A stretch of DNA of 64,000 nt from Talpa occidentalis (GCF_014898055.3 NW_023603184.1:30916808-30980807); one strand, 5' to 3'; numbered from the stretch's first letter, positions 47,087 to 58,140 are shown. Made by a program: numbers and translations. Notes: generated by a model from the sequence alone, not told the origin.

Positions 47087-47361
47087 TTCTTTTTTTTTTT
47101 TTAAGATTTATTTATTTATACAAGAGCTGGGGTACAGGCCAGAGGCGTGGGAGGGTGAGAGGATTTACCAGAGCCAGAGCGGGGAGCAAAACAGACAGAC
47201 CAACTGAAATACACTGCTGAGGGGGGCAGCGGGCGAGACAGGAGAGGTCTGCCACGCCATGTAAGTAGCTCCCTGGCCGGTTGGGAATCGAACCCACGCT
47301 GCAGAGGCTGCAGACAGCTTCACAGTGCTGTGCTCAACCTGCTGTGCCACAGGGGAAGGCC
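47087..47361 (-). mobile_element. tRNA-derived SINE, type A, antisense, perfect 17-bp target duplication
   Basis: It runs from poly-T and AAGATTTATTTATTTATAC to the head GCCACAGGGGAAGGCC. The repeat CTTCTCTCCCTTTTCTT at 47070-47086 and 47362-47378 is perfect, and the site continues AACC, fitting an L1-endonuclease TTCTT/AA cut. This is one of the youngest-looking SINE copies in the window. Confidence 0.92.
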
Positions 47362-47689
47362 CTTCTCTCCCTTTTCTTAACCTTGGTAGAGATAATAATG
47401 TGTAGAAGATTCCATACTTTATTATTTATAGTTGTAGAGATTCTAAAGTTGGAAGACACTGAGAGATTACTAATCCAAGTTTGCTAATTTTACAGATTTG
47501 GAAGCTGAAGCACAGAAAGAAGCTCCTAAGTTTCTGTTAGCAGTTTACATTTCTCTTTAACTTTCTCCAGAGATGTAGAGTCATAATTACTGGTAGAATG
47601 TTCTTTGTATGATAGCCTGAAATAATTACAATTATTATTGCTGGAAGTTTGTCCATTTTTGTGGTGGGCTGGCCATGGTGGGCTGGCTT

Positions 47690-47930
47690 TCATGATGAGC
47701 TGAGTGCCTACTGTATACCAAGCATGGTATATAGTAAGCATATTATATACCCACTTTCATTCATTTATTCCTTTCATTCACCTGGAAGGGGACCATGGTT
47801 TCCCCTATTTTCAAATGAAACTCAAAAATGTTCTACTTTGTCAAGGTCACACAAGGAAGAAATAGATCTGAGATTCACAAGCAAACCTGTCTAACTCCCA
47901 GTCCTGTCTGCTCTCCCCTGGACCTCCAGC
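47690..47930 (-). repeat. Antisense MIR remnant
   Basis: 'gctgagtgcctactgtataccaagcatggta' on the plus strand is the reverse complement of the MIR 3' part, followed by 'tttcccctattttcaaatgaaactc' and 'aaggtcacacaaggaag'. Confidence 0.7.
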
Positions 47931-48084
47931 CTCAGTTCTGTTTCTGTAACTGACGTTCTCTGGCTTAACACGTTCAAATGACAAACAGTTTCTGGCACAT
48001 TGTAGGGCTAGAAATAAGATTTTTTTTCTTCCCTCTTTCAAAAGCACATACTCTGGATTGGGTCTAGTTTCTATTAGAGTGTCT

Positions 48085-48560
48085 TCATGTCTTAAAATAT
48101 ACAGGACCTTAACTGACCCTCCACCTTATAAAATGGATAACAATATTTACCCTACGGGATTGAGTCTTCATGGGATGAGTAAGTGTAGATTATTAAGATA
48201 TGTAAAGTGCTTAGAGTAGCATGTGGCATATAATAAATTCTACATGTGTGGGCCTCCTTGGTGGTGCAAGGGGTTAAGATGCAGCCTATGAAGCTATCCG
48301 CAGCCACTGCAGCACGAGTTCAATCCCCAGCCAGGGAGATACCCACATGGTGCAGCAGACCTCTCTTGACTTGCCTGCTGCTCTCCTCAGCAGTGTATTT
48401 TGGTCAGTCTGCCTGTTCTGTTCCTCACTCTGTCTCTGGTGTATCCTCTCACCCCCCACATCTCGGGCCTGTACCCTACTGCTTGTATGCATAAATAAAT
48501 AAATCTTTAAAAAAAATAAAAATAAATTCTACATGTGTTAGCTCTTGTTGTGACTTCTTT
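48085..48560 (+). repeat. MIR remnant split by a SINE
   Basis: MIR sense text ('aaaatggataacaatatttaccctacgggattgagtc', 'tgtaaagtgcttagagtagcatgtggcatataataaattc') is broken at 48249 and resumes at 48521 with 'tgtgttagctcttgttgtgac'. Removing the SINE restores the MIR tail. Confidence 0.8.
48250..48520 (+). mobile_element. tRNA-derived SINE, type A, perfect 18-bp target duplication
   Basis: It begins GGGCCTCCTTGGTGGTGC, has B-box GTTCAATCC and tail CATAAATAAATAAATCTTTAAA. The 18-bp repeat AATAAATTCTACATGTGT at 48232-48249 and 48521-48538 is perfect and lies inside an ancient MIR. Confidence 0.93.
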
Positions 48561-48569
48561 CTTCCTTCT

Positions 48570-49630
48570 TCCCTTCCCCCTTTATCTTGCTGCCATTGTC
48601 CTGGCAGATCTCTTCCTGACAACACAATCCTTTCAGAATTGTGGATGTTCAGACCACTGATGTCTCGTATCAAAAGAGTTAAGATCCTTTCCACACCAAA
48701 TGCCTGAGCCATATGTGGCTCCCTCTCCTTACAGAGACTAAGACCTTGATCATTTCTTAATGTAACTACTTCAGGAAATTTGTCGCACTAATAATGTTAA
48801 TATGCCTTATTTTTATACTGCTCACGCCCTGAGCTCTCAATCTCTTCAAAACACTGTGATTGAAATTTTTCAAAAGTCTTTGATTTGGAAGTTGTTATGT
48901 AGAACACCAGTCAAGTATAAATATGGCAGAGTGATTTAAAGCAGTTGGAGCAATCCAAATGTTTAAGCTTGTTTCAAATAATTATCAATCTTTCTGCATT
49001 TCCAACACCCCCCTTCATTTGAAGGAGTGGTCCTCGCCGAGGCCTGGAGCACACTGTTGAGGCTGCTGAGTGTCTTTCTGTTCCCCTCCCGGTGTCTCCT
49101 TGTAATCACGTTATTAAATCCTTCATAGCTTGTGCTGCTCCTGGTATCAGGCTAGGTCGTGGAGAGGACCTGTCACACTGGAATGAAAAGCTCTTTCTAT
49201 GTCTGCATCTATTCAGCTCTGAGGGTGTCCATTCAAGGGGATGTGCTGTCTAATGGCCTCTCTTCCTTCAGTTTGGATGCCCCTAGGGAGACTCAGGCCA
49301 AGCCTCTATCTACCTTGAAATCTGCTCTCCAGAAGGATCATGTGATACTGTTCCAGTCCAAGATGCATTTTGTGTCCACATACCCTCTCAGCTCCACTTT
49401 TATCAGACTCTAGGTGTGTCCACCGTCACTGGCTCTTCTTGGAGGGTAACAGTATCTCCCAGGAGTTTCCCGCTCTCTGTGCCCAGGTGCAATTCCATTT
49501 CATCCCTCTTCCCGAGATTCTCTGATCGAAAGGGACAGAGGCCATGCCCACTGAACCCTACGTGTGTGCAACTGGAAGTACAAGCAGATGATTGACAGGA
49601 GGAACACCCTTGACTAGCTGGAGAGAGAAG
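48570..49630. other. Unique DNA, no gene seen
   Basis: No coding or RNA feature. The part at about 48740-49130 is AT-rich, repeat-free and texture-wise could be conserved non-coding DNA, but I see no strong motif cluster. Confidence 0.4.
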
Positions 49631-49639
49631 CAGAAGGAT

Positions 49640-49900
49640 AAATATGTCCTTCCTTCATATGTGAAGTTCTTGCTTTCAAGACACATTTCGTGAAGTTCCT
49701 CGGAAGTCCTGGTAGATGATCAGGAGTGCCTTGCAGGCGCTCAGCTCCCAAACCCCTGTCCCATGGCCTCTCCCTCCTGTGCTGGTGTAGTCCCTAAGTC
49801 CCTCTCCAGCGCCCTCCCTGCCCTAATAAACTACCTGTACACAGTTGCCTCTGCCTCAGACCGTTTCCAGGGGAACTCAGGAATTACATTCAGGAGCTTC
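49640..49900 (+). mobile_element. Possible LTR remnant
   Basis: A CCTAATAAACTACC polyadenylation-type signal (about 49823) is followed by a U5-like 'ctctgcctcagaccgtttccaggggaactc'. The preceding C-rich stretch would be U3/R. Boundaries and target duplication are not clear. Confidence 0.35.
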
Positions 49901-50394
49901 AAACTGGGAAAAATCCCAGATCCCCCAAAAAATGAACTTGAAAGGAGCATGTGGATTCCAGAGAACAGAAGGAAGGAAGCCAGAGACACTTTAGTGCTGG
50001 AGGACGAGGTGACCCAGTTGCCCGAGCACAGAATGACCAGGGGCCAGAGCTATCTCAACAAAAGGGTATTTTCAATACAATTTATTCCAGCATCAAAGAA
50101 TCAGAGAACAGGTTTACCGCAGCGAAATTAGTTGAGATGGCACAGTTACCATAGCACAGAGGACCCGGGCCTGAGCCGAGTGAGAGCAATAAACACTGTC
50201 GTGTGGGACTAAAAAATCAGGTAGAGCAATTTGCCCCAATAAAGATGGGCCGATGCCCAGAGTCTCCCCAGAATGGAGAAACCAGAGCCCAAGATGCCCG
50301 GGGGGAGGATGGTCAGCCTCCACCTCCATGCACAAGTGACACCTCCTTGCTCGCACTCAGGGGAGAATACATGAGGAACATAGGGTTTGGGCTC

Positions 50395-50510
50395 AGAGGA
50401 CCTGAGTCAAGGCCCCACTCTTTGTTGTGTAATGTGAGCAATTCATAGACCTGTGCGAGAAACACTTGCCTCTTTTATAAATGGGGAGTAATAAAGCCTG
50501 AGGGCACGAG
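50395..50510 (+). repeat. MIR SINE remnant
   Basis: 'gagtcaaggccccactctttgttgtgtaatgtgagcaattcatag' and 'cctcttttataaatggggagtaataaagcctgagg' follow MIR sense. An antisense MIR piece also lies at about 50655-50830 ('ctagagatgaggaaaccgcagctatg'). Confidence 0.65.
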
Positions 50511-51092
50511 AGGATGGCAAAGTCTTCCGTGAAACTGCCAAGTAACATCTCCTTCCTGCTGATGTCACCATTCCAGATTAAATATGTGCCTCACAGAGGC
50601 CAAGAGGAATGTCAATGTATCATCATTTTCCTTGCTGTTATATTTATTACTAAATAAAATATGCACAAAGTATTTTCACATTTCCAATCCCATTGTCTCA
50701 CTTGAATCCTGTCAAAAACTCACCTGGTGAGTTGCATCATTAACCTCATTCTAGAGATGAGGAAACCGCAGCTATGAAATGGTGGCTTTCTCTGGACACT
50801 CAGCCAGCAGTGGCAGGCCTGGGGCACCAAGAAGGACTCTGGGAGGACATCCCTTTCTAGGTCCTGTCCCCCACATGTCAGGGAAGAGAATTGGGCACCA
50901 AGGCTATAAGTTTTCCATCTTCAACTGGAATGATGCTGGGAGATAATAATTCCACTGAAGAGCACTGGGGTGATAATTCTGCCTCCCTTTACCCCAGGAC
51001 CATTCCTGAGTAGTGTGTGCAACCTGCTGTCACACGAAGAAGCTTCTCAGTCCCCTATTTAAATAATAAAACATGATAGGCCATGTATTTCT

Positions 51093-51389
51093 TTTTTTTT
51101 AAAGATTTATTTATTTATTTGTTTGTTTGTTTATTTATTTCTACAAGCACTGGGTACAGTCAGAAGCGCAGGAGGGTGAGAGAATCCACCAGAGCCAAAG
51201 CGGGGAGCAGAGCAGGCAGAAGGACCGAAGTACACTGCTGAGGGGAGCAGCGGGCAGCAGGAGAGGTCTGCGCACCATGTGGGACCCTCCTCCGGTGTCC
51301 GGGGAGCAGCCGGGGATAGAACCGGTGCTGCAGAGGCCATGGGCAGCTTCGCAACCCAGCGCTCAACTGCTGCGCCACCGGGGAGGCCC
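51093..51389 (-). mobile_element. tRNA-derived SINE, type B, antisense, perfect target duplication
   Basis: It runs from a long (TTTA/TTTG)n and AAAGATTTATTTATTTAT tail to the head GCCACCGGGGAGGCCC, containing the type B AACCCAGCGCTCAACTGCTG and the extra ACCCTCCTCCGGTGTCCGGG segment. TAGGCCATGTATTTCT at 51077-51092 and 51390-51405 is a perfect 16-bp target duplication. Confidence 0.92.
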
Positions 51390-51409
51390 TAGGCCATGTA
51401 TTTCTGGGA

Positions 51410-52730
51410 CATTATTATAACATGCCTGGGGTGGCAACAGGAGACTGAGGCTGAGGACATTTCTTTGAGTGTCACTTGGGCTATCATAAAATATCATGTA
51501 TAAATTAACATGGGTCTGGGGGCTAGTCAAACAGGCAGGCAGCTACTTTAGAAGCTGGTGCTGGTATGGCTGTGACATCACCACCAGTCAATCCCACAGT
51601 TCCTCCATCTTGCCAAATGCCCAAGTCACTTGAGCTTTTGAGAATAAAGAAGCATTCATGTTCAAGGTCATGCTAAGGGTTATGGAGTTGTCAGGCTTGG
51701 TGAATCTGGACTTAGAGGATCTGGAGGAGAAGGCCTCCCAACATAGCCATCCTTGCCATTGGGTAATTGCTAGATTTGCACGTCTCAAGGTCTTGCGGAT
51801 TGTGGTTGTGGTTTTACAGTCTATTTGGGGGAGAGGCCGATGCTCTCTGCCAGGTTAAATGACTCGCAGGCATTAAAGATGGCTGCTGAGCTGATCAGAA
51901 ACAGACCTCTGGGCTGATCTGCAACTGGATCCCTGAGCTCTGATGTTTCAGCCAAGGTTAGGCAAATGCAGGCCGCCCGCCTGGGCTCTTCAGGGCGTTC
52001 TCATATGCAGCGTCCGGGCTATGATTAGGAACAGTAACATTTTCCAGAGACTTTGCCCTCAGGGAACTGATAATCTGGAAGAAGGTATAAAACAAATACA
52101 CTCAGATAAATCCAATATGGAGCAATAAAAATAAATCTAAGACCAAGTCATATTTAGCTCTATCCACAGTGTGTGGTACAAAGTTGGGGATAATAGTTGC
52201 TCAGTCAATGCTTGCTGAAGGAATAGAAGTCCCCCGAGAACACAACGTGCTAGGGAGGCCAGGTGCTCTAAGCCTCAGTTTTCTAAACTATAAGCACAGA
52301 AAATTGGGACTTATTCCCCCTGCCTTGCTTGCATGGTTAGAATTAGAATTAAAATATGAAAAATATATTATAAACTGTAAAACACTAAACCTTTGTAAGT
52401 GATTTTCAGTGGAGGAGATGATCACACATCTGGTTAGTAGTGACTAGGACTCAAAGACTCTTAAAGGTTTAGGAAGTTCATAAATATTTACAGCCTCTTT
52501 TCCCTCCTCCCCATTTCCACTATCAGTGACTTGAACTAGCTCTAGATTACCAAGAAGTTTCATCCACTGATCTTTTGATAATGTCTGCCTTGAATACTCA
52601 GTTGAGTAGGATTATGAGATTTCACTGGACTCAGTGGGGGAGTGCTATGATCAATTAATGATGTCTGCCATGGACCTAGGTTGGAGAATAGTAGCATGTA
52701 TGGTATTTATTTTGCCATTCTTTGCCCGGA
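51410..52730. other. Unique DNA with faint MIR/L2 scraps
   Basis: An L2-like tail ('gtgtggtacaaagttggggataatagttgctcagtcaatgcttgctgaagg') is at about 52165-52230 and a MIR-like core at about 52265-52400. No gene is supported. Confidence 0.45.
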
Positions 52731-52739
52731 CCTTCATGT

Positions 52740-53200
52740 TCCCATTCAGTGCAGCAGCTTCCTAGTTGTTCTCCATCTTCTATTATCCAAGCTCAATCCA
52801 ATCTCTCCTTGCTCCTGCCAGCAAAGTTGTCTCTTTCTAAACATAAATCTGACCATGACATTCTCCCACTAAAATCATTCAAGGGTTTTCTCCTTGTTCT
52901 ACAGAATGTGGTCAAATTCCTCAGCAAGTCCTACAAAGCCTTTAGTGACTTGATACCTAACCTGCTAATTCATTCAGGTCCGGAAACTCCAACCTGCCCT
53001 CTATCTTGTTATCAAGACAACATAGCCATCTTCCTCTCCCAAACATACCCTGCCCAACTTACCACCTAAAATCTACTGATCCTTAGCCTCTGAGGCATTT
53101 ACTATCACCTCTATGAAATCTTCTGTCATCCCCTTCAAGTGGACTTGAGCTCTTTTCCTTCATATCCACAGCACCCTATATAGAATAGTTACAGCATTCA
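52740..53200 (+). repeat. L2 LINE 3'-end remnant
   Basis: 'aatctgaccatgacattctcccactaaaatcattcaagggttttctcc', 'acaaagcctttagtgacttgatacctaacctgc' and 'gaggcatttactatcacctctatgaaatcttctgtcatcccc' follow L2. The next SINE is inserted just beyond it. Confidence 0.6.
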
Positions 53201-53221
53201 TCCCATGTAAGAAGTATTTCT

Positions 53222-53495
53222 GGGGTCTCCCTGGTGGCGCAGCAGTTGAGCGCTGGGTTGTGAAGCTGCCCACAGCCTCTGCAGCGCTGGTTGGATCCCT
53301 GGCCACCAGGTGAGGGTCCCACATGGTGTGCAGACCTCTCCTGCCGCCCGCTGCTCCCCTCAACAGTGTATCGTCAGTCTGCCTGCTCTGTTCCCCACTC
53401 TGGCTCTGGTGAATTCTCTCACCCTCCCGTGCTTCTGACTATACCCAGTGCTTGTATAAATAAATAAATAAATAAATCTTTAAAAAAGAAAAAAA
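53222..53495 (+). mobile_element. tRNA-derived SINE, type B, with target duplication
   Basis: It begins GGGGTCTCCCTGGTGGCGCA, then CAGCAGTTGAGCGCTGGGTT, a clear type B head, and ends (TAAA)n ATCTTTAAAAAAG. The repeat AAGAAGTATTTCTGGG at 53209-53224 and 53496-53511 is a perfect 16-bp target duplication (its last three G overlap the SINE start). Confidence 0.92.
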
Positions 53496-53577
53496 AAGAA
53501 GTATTTCTGGGCATGTTTACCTTTTTCAACTAGATTATGAATTATGTAATATAAGAGACCATGCTATATATATTATT

Positions 53578-53775
53578 TTTTTTTTTTTCTGTAGAAAAGC
53601 TGGTATATAGGCCAGGGGCACCAGGGGTGAGAGGATTTACAGAGACAGTGTGGTGAGCAGAACAGGAGGATTTACAGAAAAAAACTGCTAAGGGGAGCAG
53701 TGAATGAAACAGGAGAGGTCTGCTGCACCACATGTGGGTTGGCTCCCTGGCTGGGGATTAAACTCAAGCCATGAA
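53578..53775 (-). mobile_element. Diverged partial tRNA-derived SINE, antisense
   Basis: The body and part of the head of a type A copy are recognisable ('gtgagaggatttacagagacag', 'gaggtctgctgcaccacatgtggg', 'ctggggattaaactc'), but the tail lacks the TAAATAAA segment and the extreme head is missing. Its B-box is degraded. It is older than its neighbours. Confidence 0.75.
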
Positions 53776-53779
53776 GGAG

Positions 53780-54235
53780 TCCCCAAAAGCTCTCATTTCT
53801 AATAAGCCTCTTGGTAATGCTGAGGTGCTGGCCTGAGTATAGCAAGGCTCTATGTGATTCTAGAAAGAACTAGAAGCTACTGGAGGAAGTTAATGGATAA
53901 GAGTTCTAGCAAAAGTGTTTTCTACCTGCTCAGACCTCCATGGAATAGAATGTGATGCTTCAGTGACATGAGAGACTGAGCAGAAGTTAGGTGATGATTT
54001 GACAGGTTCACATTTCCCAGAGAATTTCTACTCCCTCTGGCAGGTAGATGGCCACAGTCAGTTTCAAATTTTACTGTTGATGAACTCTCTCAAAGATTTT
54101 GACAACTGTGTATCTACTTGACCACATTTAGATTGACATCTAAAATTTCACATCATATATTTAAATACATTTAACTGTTAATAAAGGATAGAACATGCTA
54201 AATGGTTTATTAAATAAAGCAAAATGATGACTGGC
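53780..54235. other. Unique DNA, no gene seen
   Basis: AT-moderate unique sequence with no supported feature. Confidence 0.4.
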
Positions 54236-54239
54236 TCAT

Positions 54240-54370
54240 TTCAATAATGTTTTATTAGACCTAGGGTATAAATTCTAGAGGGTAGGACAATATTTTGCCT
54301 ATTTTGTTCACTGATATATACCTAACATATAATAACATTGATCAAGTTTTATTGAATGGATGGAGGCACA
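54240..54370 (+). repeat. L2 LINE tail remnant
   Basis: 'taaattctagagggtaggacaatattttgcctattttgttcactgatatatacctaacatataataacattgatcaagttttattgaatgg' corresponds to the L2 3' end. Confidence 0.6.
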
Positions 54371-54847
54371 TCAAATTTAAAAGCAGACCTGTAAAAATTT
54401 GATCTATGGGTCTTATCTATGGTATCTTGAAAAATATATTAATCCCACAAAATGTTCCAATTGTATTTAAATAAATTAAACAAAAAAATGTTCTAAATTC
54501 AATGCATCCCAACTTTGGTTAAAATACCAATGTTTTAATGCTAATTTTTGTAGTTAGAATTATGACCAAAACAGGAAAAAATGAAAAGCTCTGTGAAAGG
54601 TAAGAGGCCTTGGTTATTTTTTAAAAATAGGAAATTTTATGAAGACATTCTTGAACATCCCTGGCTGCCCTTCTGGTCAAGGTCTGCTTCTGACGCCCCA
54701 TCATCATGCCCCATCTACCTGTCAAGAAATCATGAAGAGCTGAGTTAGGACTCCACATACCAACTGCATTTTTGAAATTTCTTTCATAGGGTGACTATTT
54801 TCAATCTCTCCGGATGCCACATTCTGTCCACCAAATGGAGTTATTCC

Positions 54848-54960
54848 CAGGGCTCGCTTTCCCCGTGGCGCCCGCGCACGTAAGTCGCACAGGCTCAGCC
54901 AGCCAGCGCCGCAGACAGGCCTGCATTCAAGTGGTCCCGGGTCAGCACGGGGTCCTTTGA
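54848..54960. promoter_or_regulatory. Small CpG cluster
   Basis: By eye about 12 CpG in roughly 115 bp (CGTGGCGCCCGCGCACGTAA and nearby) in otherwise CpG-poor, AT-rich surroundings and outside any SINE. The step CACGTAAGT resembles a splice donor. It is too short for a standard CpG island. Promoter or exon role is speculative. Confidence 0.25.
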
Positions 54961-55219
54961 ACACTGAGCAGTGTCTTCACACTGCCCTCTGACATCTCTC
55001 ATGCCCGTCATCTCCCTGCCAGGCCATCTTCCTCCCTTTTGTGTTCTCTCTCCTTTCCACATTGGTTTTCCAAACCCTGGTCCTTGGATCAACAGACCTG
55101 TAGTTGGAAGGAGCAGTCCTATCTCTGCCCTCAGCGGGCACTCTCTTCTACCTTCTGCTTTATTCACATCACAGTGCGGACCCTGGAGTTCCAGAGTGTC
55201 CTTCATGCCCTCTCTGTTC

Positions 55220-55499
55220 TTTCTTTTTTTTTTTTTTTTAAAGATTTATATATTTATGCATGCAAGAGCTGGGGTACAGGCCAGAGATGTGGGGGGTGAG
55301 AGGATCCACCAGAGACAGAGTGGGGAAGAAAACAGGCAGATTGACTGAAACAAGCTGCTGAGGGGAGCAGCGGGAGAGTCAGGAGAAGTCTGCCACGCCA
55401 TGTGGGTTGCTCCCTGGCCAGGGATCGAACTTATGCTTCATCTGTTGCAGATAGCTTCACAGGTTGCGTCTTAACCCCTTGTGCCACCAGGGAGGCCCC
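55220..55499 (-). mobile_element. tRNA-derived SINE, type A, antisense (first of a cluster)
   Basis: It runs from poly-T and AAAGATTTATATATTTATGC to the head GCCACCAGGGAGGCCCC, with antisense B-box GGATCGAAC. Left flank GTTCTTTC and right flank ATTCTTTT are similar, a weak target duplication. A second antisense SINE begins at once on the right. Confidence 0.88.
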
Positions 55500-55501
55500 A
55501 T

Positions 55502-55987
55502 TCTTTTTTTTTTTTTTTAAGATTTATTTATTTAGGGACTCCCCGATGGCGCAGCAGGTTGAGTGCACCGCTAGGAAGCTTCCGAAGCCTCTGCAGTGCT
55601 GGTTCGATTCCTGGCCGGCCAGGGAGCTACCCACATGGTGCAGCAGACCTTCCTGTCTCGCCCACTGCTCCCCTCAGCAGTGCTTTCGGTCAGTCTGCCT
55701 GTTCTGCTCCCGGCTCTGTCTCTGGTGAATCCTCTCACCCTCCTGCGCCTCTGACCTGCTCTTGTATGAATAAATAAATCTAAGGGCTGAGAGGATTCAC
55801 CAGAGAGAGAGCAGGGAGCAGAACAGGCAGACCGACTGAAAGCACTGCTGAGGGGAGCAGTGGGTGAGACAGGAGAGGTCTGCTGCACCATGTGGGTTGC
55901 TCCCTGGCTGGGGATAGAACTTGTGCTGCAGTGGCTGTGGACAGCTTCATAGGTTGCATCTTAACCCCTTGCACTACCAGGGAGGCC
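55502..55987 (-). mobile_element. tRNA-derived SINE, type A, antisense, split by another SINE
   Basis: The tail (poly-T, AAGATTTATTTATTTA) is at 55502-55534 and the rest resumes at about 55787 ('gctgagaggattcaccagag...') running to the head CTACCAGGGAGGCC at 55987. CCATTCTT-like sequence lies on both sides (55499-55505 and 55986-55993), compatible with its target duplication. Confidence 0.85.
55535..55786 (+). mobile_element. tRNA-derived SINE nested inside an antisense SINE
   Basis: It begins GGGACTCCCCGATGGCGCAG with head GCAGGTTGAGTGCACCGC, has B-box GTTCGATTC and ends GAATAAATAAATCTAA. It interrupts the antisense copy at its tail, so it inserted last. The two opposite copies could fold back if transcribed together. 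Confidence 0.87.
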
Positions 55988-55994
55988 ATTCTTA

Positions 55995-57275
55995 CTCAGA
56001 CCCCAGTCTTTGTCCTCTCTCTCCAGCCTTCCTCAGAGCCAGGGTTCCTCAAGCCATCAGGAGTCAGAGGCCACCAAGCCCTCTTCTATCCCTGTGCCAT
56101 TACAGTGAAGTGGCAACCAGCCCATTTCTGCCTTTCCTTTCCTACTCTGAGCCCATCTCCCCAGGTGACAGATCAGATGAGGGCCCTGCTACAGATTTGC
56201 GCTGACACAGAGGGCCCATGGGCCTGACTAGGAACGAGCCCCAGCCAAACAAAAAATAGTTCTGATTGTGCCTTTTTTTTTTTTTTCCTTGAGATACACC
56301 ATAACTTGTCTGCCTGAAGGAAAGTGGTGACATTGCAGTGTCTCTTTGATAAGTGCGTCAGACCAGCCCACAGACCATGGGAACCCAGAGAAAATGGCAC
56401 TGTGGGATTACAAGAGCCTCAGCTGAGTTCCCGGACAGAACAAGTGTTGTTGGGGATGACACAGACCAGAGCCCAAGGCAGATGCTAGTAGGTCCTGTTC
56501 TCAGAGAAAACGCTGGCTGGAAAGGGAGCTTTGAGACAGGGTCAAAAGCAGCAATGCGATTTCTGGCTGGTAGCCCTCAACCGAGCTTTGTCTCAGCAGC
56601 AGCTCACTGGGAAAAAGACAGAATCCAGAAAAATCTATGGGACTGCCTTTAGAATTAATCGTGATTGATGTTCATCCAAGGAGGTGACTGGATCCAGGAC
56701 AGAGGAAAGATGTCCTAGCAGAGAGCTGAATAGGATATTTCCCAAAGTTGCTTTCTGTTCCATTAAAATCTCATCAGACAAATCCTTTGGGAGACCTAGA
56801 CAGTCACCCTGGAAACATTTGGAAAAGCAGATTTCAGGGCAGGAAGGAGAGTGTCACTTTAGATGTTCTCCACTGGATGGGGATAGTGGCAAGAATAGGG
56901 CAACCAGGATCACCAGCTGAAAAGGACCTTGGAGAAACTTGATTTCGGAGCAAAGAAAAATGGGACTCTTGGAGGAACGAGGACATCACCAAGGTCATAC
57001 AGTCAGAAGGCCTGGGGAAGGTGAGCCAGGATGGCTCTCAGTTCTGCGGACGCCCAGCCCTGGCCACTTTCCTTTGCACTGAGCCTTGAAGGACAGCTTC
57101 AGAATTGGCTAGGATGCTGCTTCCTTTTTCTGCTGCTTTGGGACTGGGGAGAAATGGGCCAGTTCCTAAATGCAGCTCTCAGGGAAGTCTCTAGCAGGTT
57201 GTCAAGTGCTCCTGCCAGTGCTGAGCTGGCAAAGGAGGGTGGAGAGAAGTGCTTAGAAATCCTGCGCACTGAAAG
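55995..57275. other. Unique DNA, no gene seen
   Basis: A T-run is at 56272-56286. Frames such as 56353-56652 (99 codons) show no recognisable domain. Confidence 0.4.
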
Positions 57276-57279
57276 GTGG

Positions 57280-57500
57280 CCTGTAATTGTAAAATTCCAT
57301 TTCCTTTCAATTAGCAGCTGATTGCATTTGATGAGCTGCAACATTGTTTCCTCCGTGTAGATTAGGAGTCAGAGCAGTCAATGAGCTGTGAAATTCTCTC
57401 CCTGCTGAAACAATAGACAGTGATTAAAGCGCAGCTAATCCGATCATTATAGCCAGAGCCCACTGATCATTAGCTGCTAACCAAATCCCGGAGAGCAGCT
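57280..57500. promoter_or_regulatory. Candidate conserved non-coding element
   Basis: Repeat-free block dense in developmental factor-like sites: CAATTAG (57308-57314), CAGCTG, AACAATAG of SOX type (57409-57416), TGATTAAAG (57421), TAATCC of the OTX/PITX type (57436-57441) and ATTAGCTG (about 57470). Neighbouring DNA lacks this density. Enhancer function is inference. Confidence 0.35.
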
Positions 57501-57769
57501 CCAGCCTGGCCAAGGCAGGCCGAATGCAGCAGGTAAATGCTAGCAATAAGCTGGGCTTCCCTCCTCTCCACACCCAGAAGTCCCCGGTGGACCAGAGGGC
57601 TGGGGTGAGAACCAGGATGCTGCGCTGTGGAGGCGGGGAGTGAGCCAGCCAAGGACAACTGGATATCAGGAAGAGAGCTGGGACTTCAGAGCCAGATGGA
57701 ACAGATCTGGGATCAAATACTTTCCTTATCCTCCCTTCCTCTCCCTCCTCCCCCACCCCCACTCCCTGT

Positions 57770-58140
57770 TGTTTAGCCTCTGAGCCTCAGATAAATTATT
57801 TGCCCCAAATCTTTAATAATACCTTCCGTGTGTAGTTGTTCTGAGGATTAATAGCACAGTCTTGGTAAGATCCCTGGTATAATGCTGAAACTCAGCAATA
57901 ATATTAACTAACATTTTCGAGTGTTTGCTACGTGCCCGGCACTGTTCTAAGGGCTTTATGTGGATTAGCTTGTCTAATCCTCATAACAGCCCTGATAAAG
58001 AAGATGCTATTATTATCTCCTTTTTTCCAATAAGGAAGACAGAAGTTCAGTAACTTGCTCGAAATCACTTAGCCATAAGTGACAGAGCTGGGGTTTGAAC
58101 TGGAAAGCAGACAGCTCAAAGGCCCTCCTAGTAAACCATC
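57770..58140. repeat. Two adjacent MIR remnants in opposite orientations
   Basis: 57770-57900 reads as MIR sense ('ctctgagcctcagataaattatttgcc', 'gttgttctgaggattaatagc'). From 57900 to 58140 an antisense MIR runs: 'gtgtttgctacgtgcccggcactgttctaagggc', 'aatcctcataacagccctgataaag', 'aagtgacagagctggggtttgaac'. The second is long and well preserved. Confidence 0.8.

Noticed and set aside
55402..55777. Overlapping open frames of about 100 codons in the SINE cluster
   Set aside because: They translate SINE sequence. The same SALVAQGVK-like and CSAPHSVSGESS-like peptides recur in every SINE copy in the window and reflect DNA repetition.
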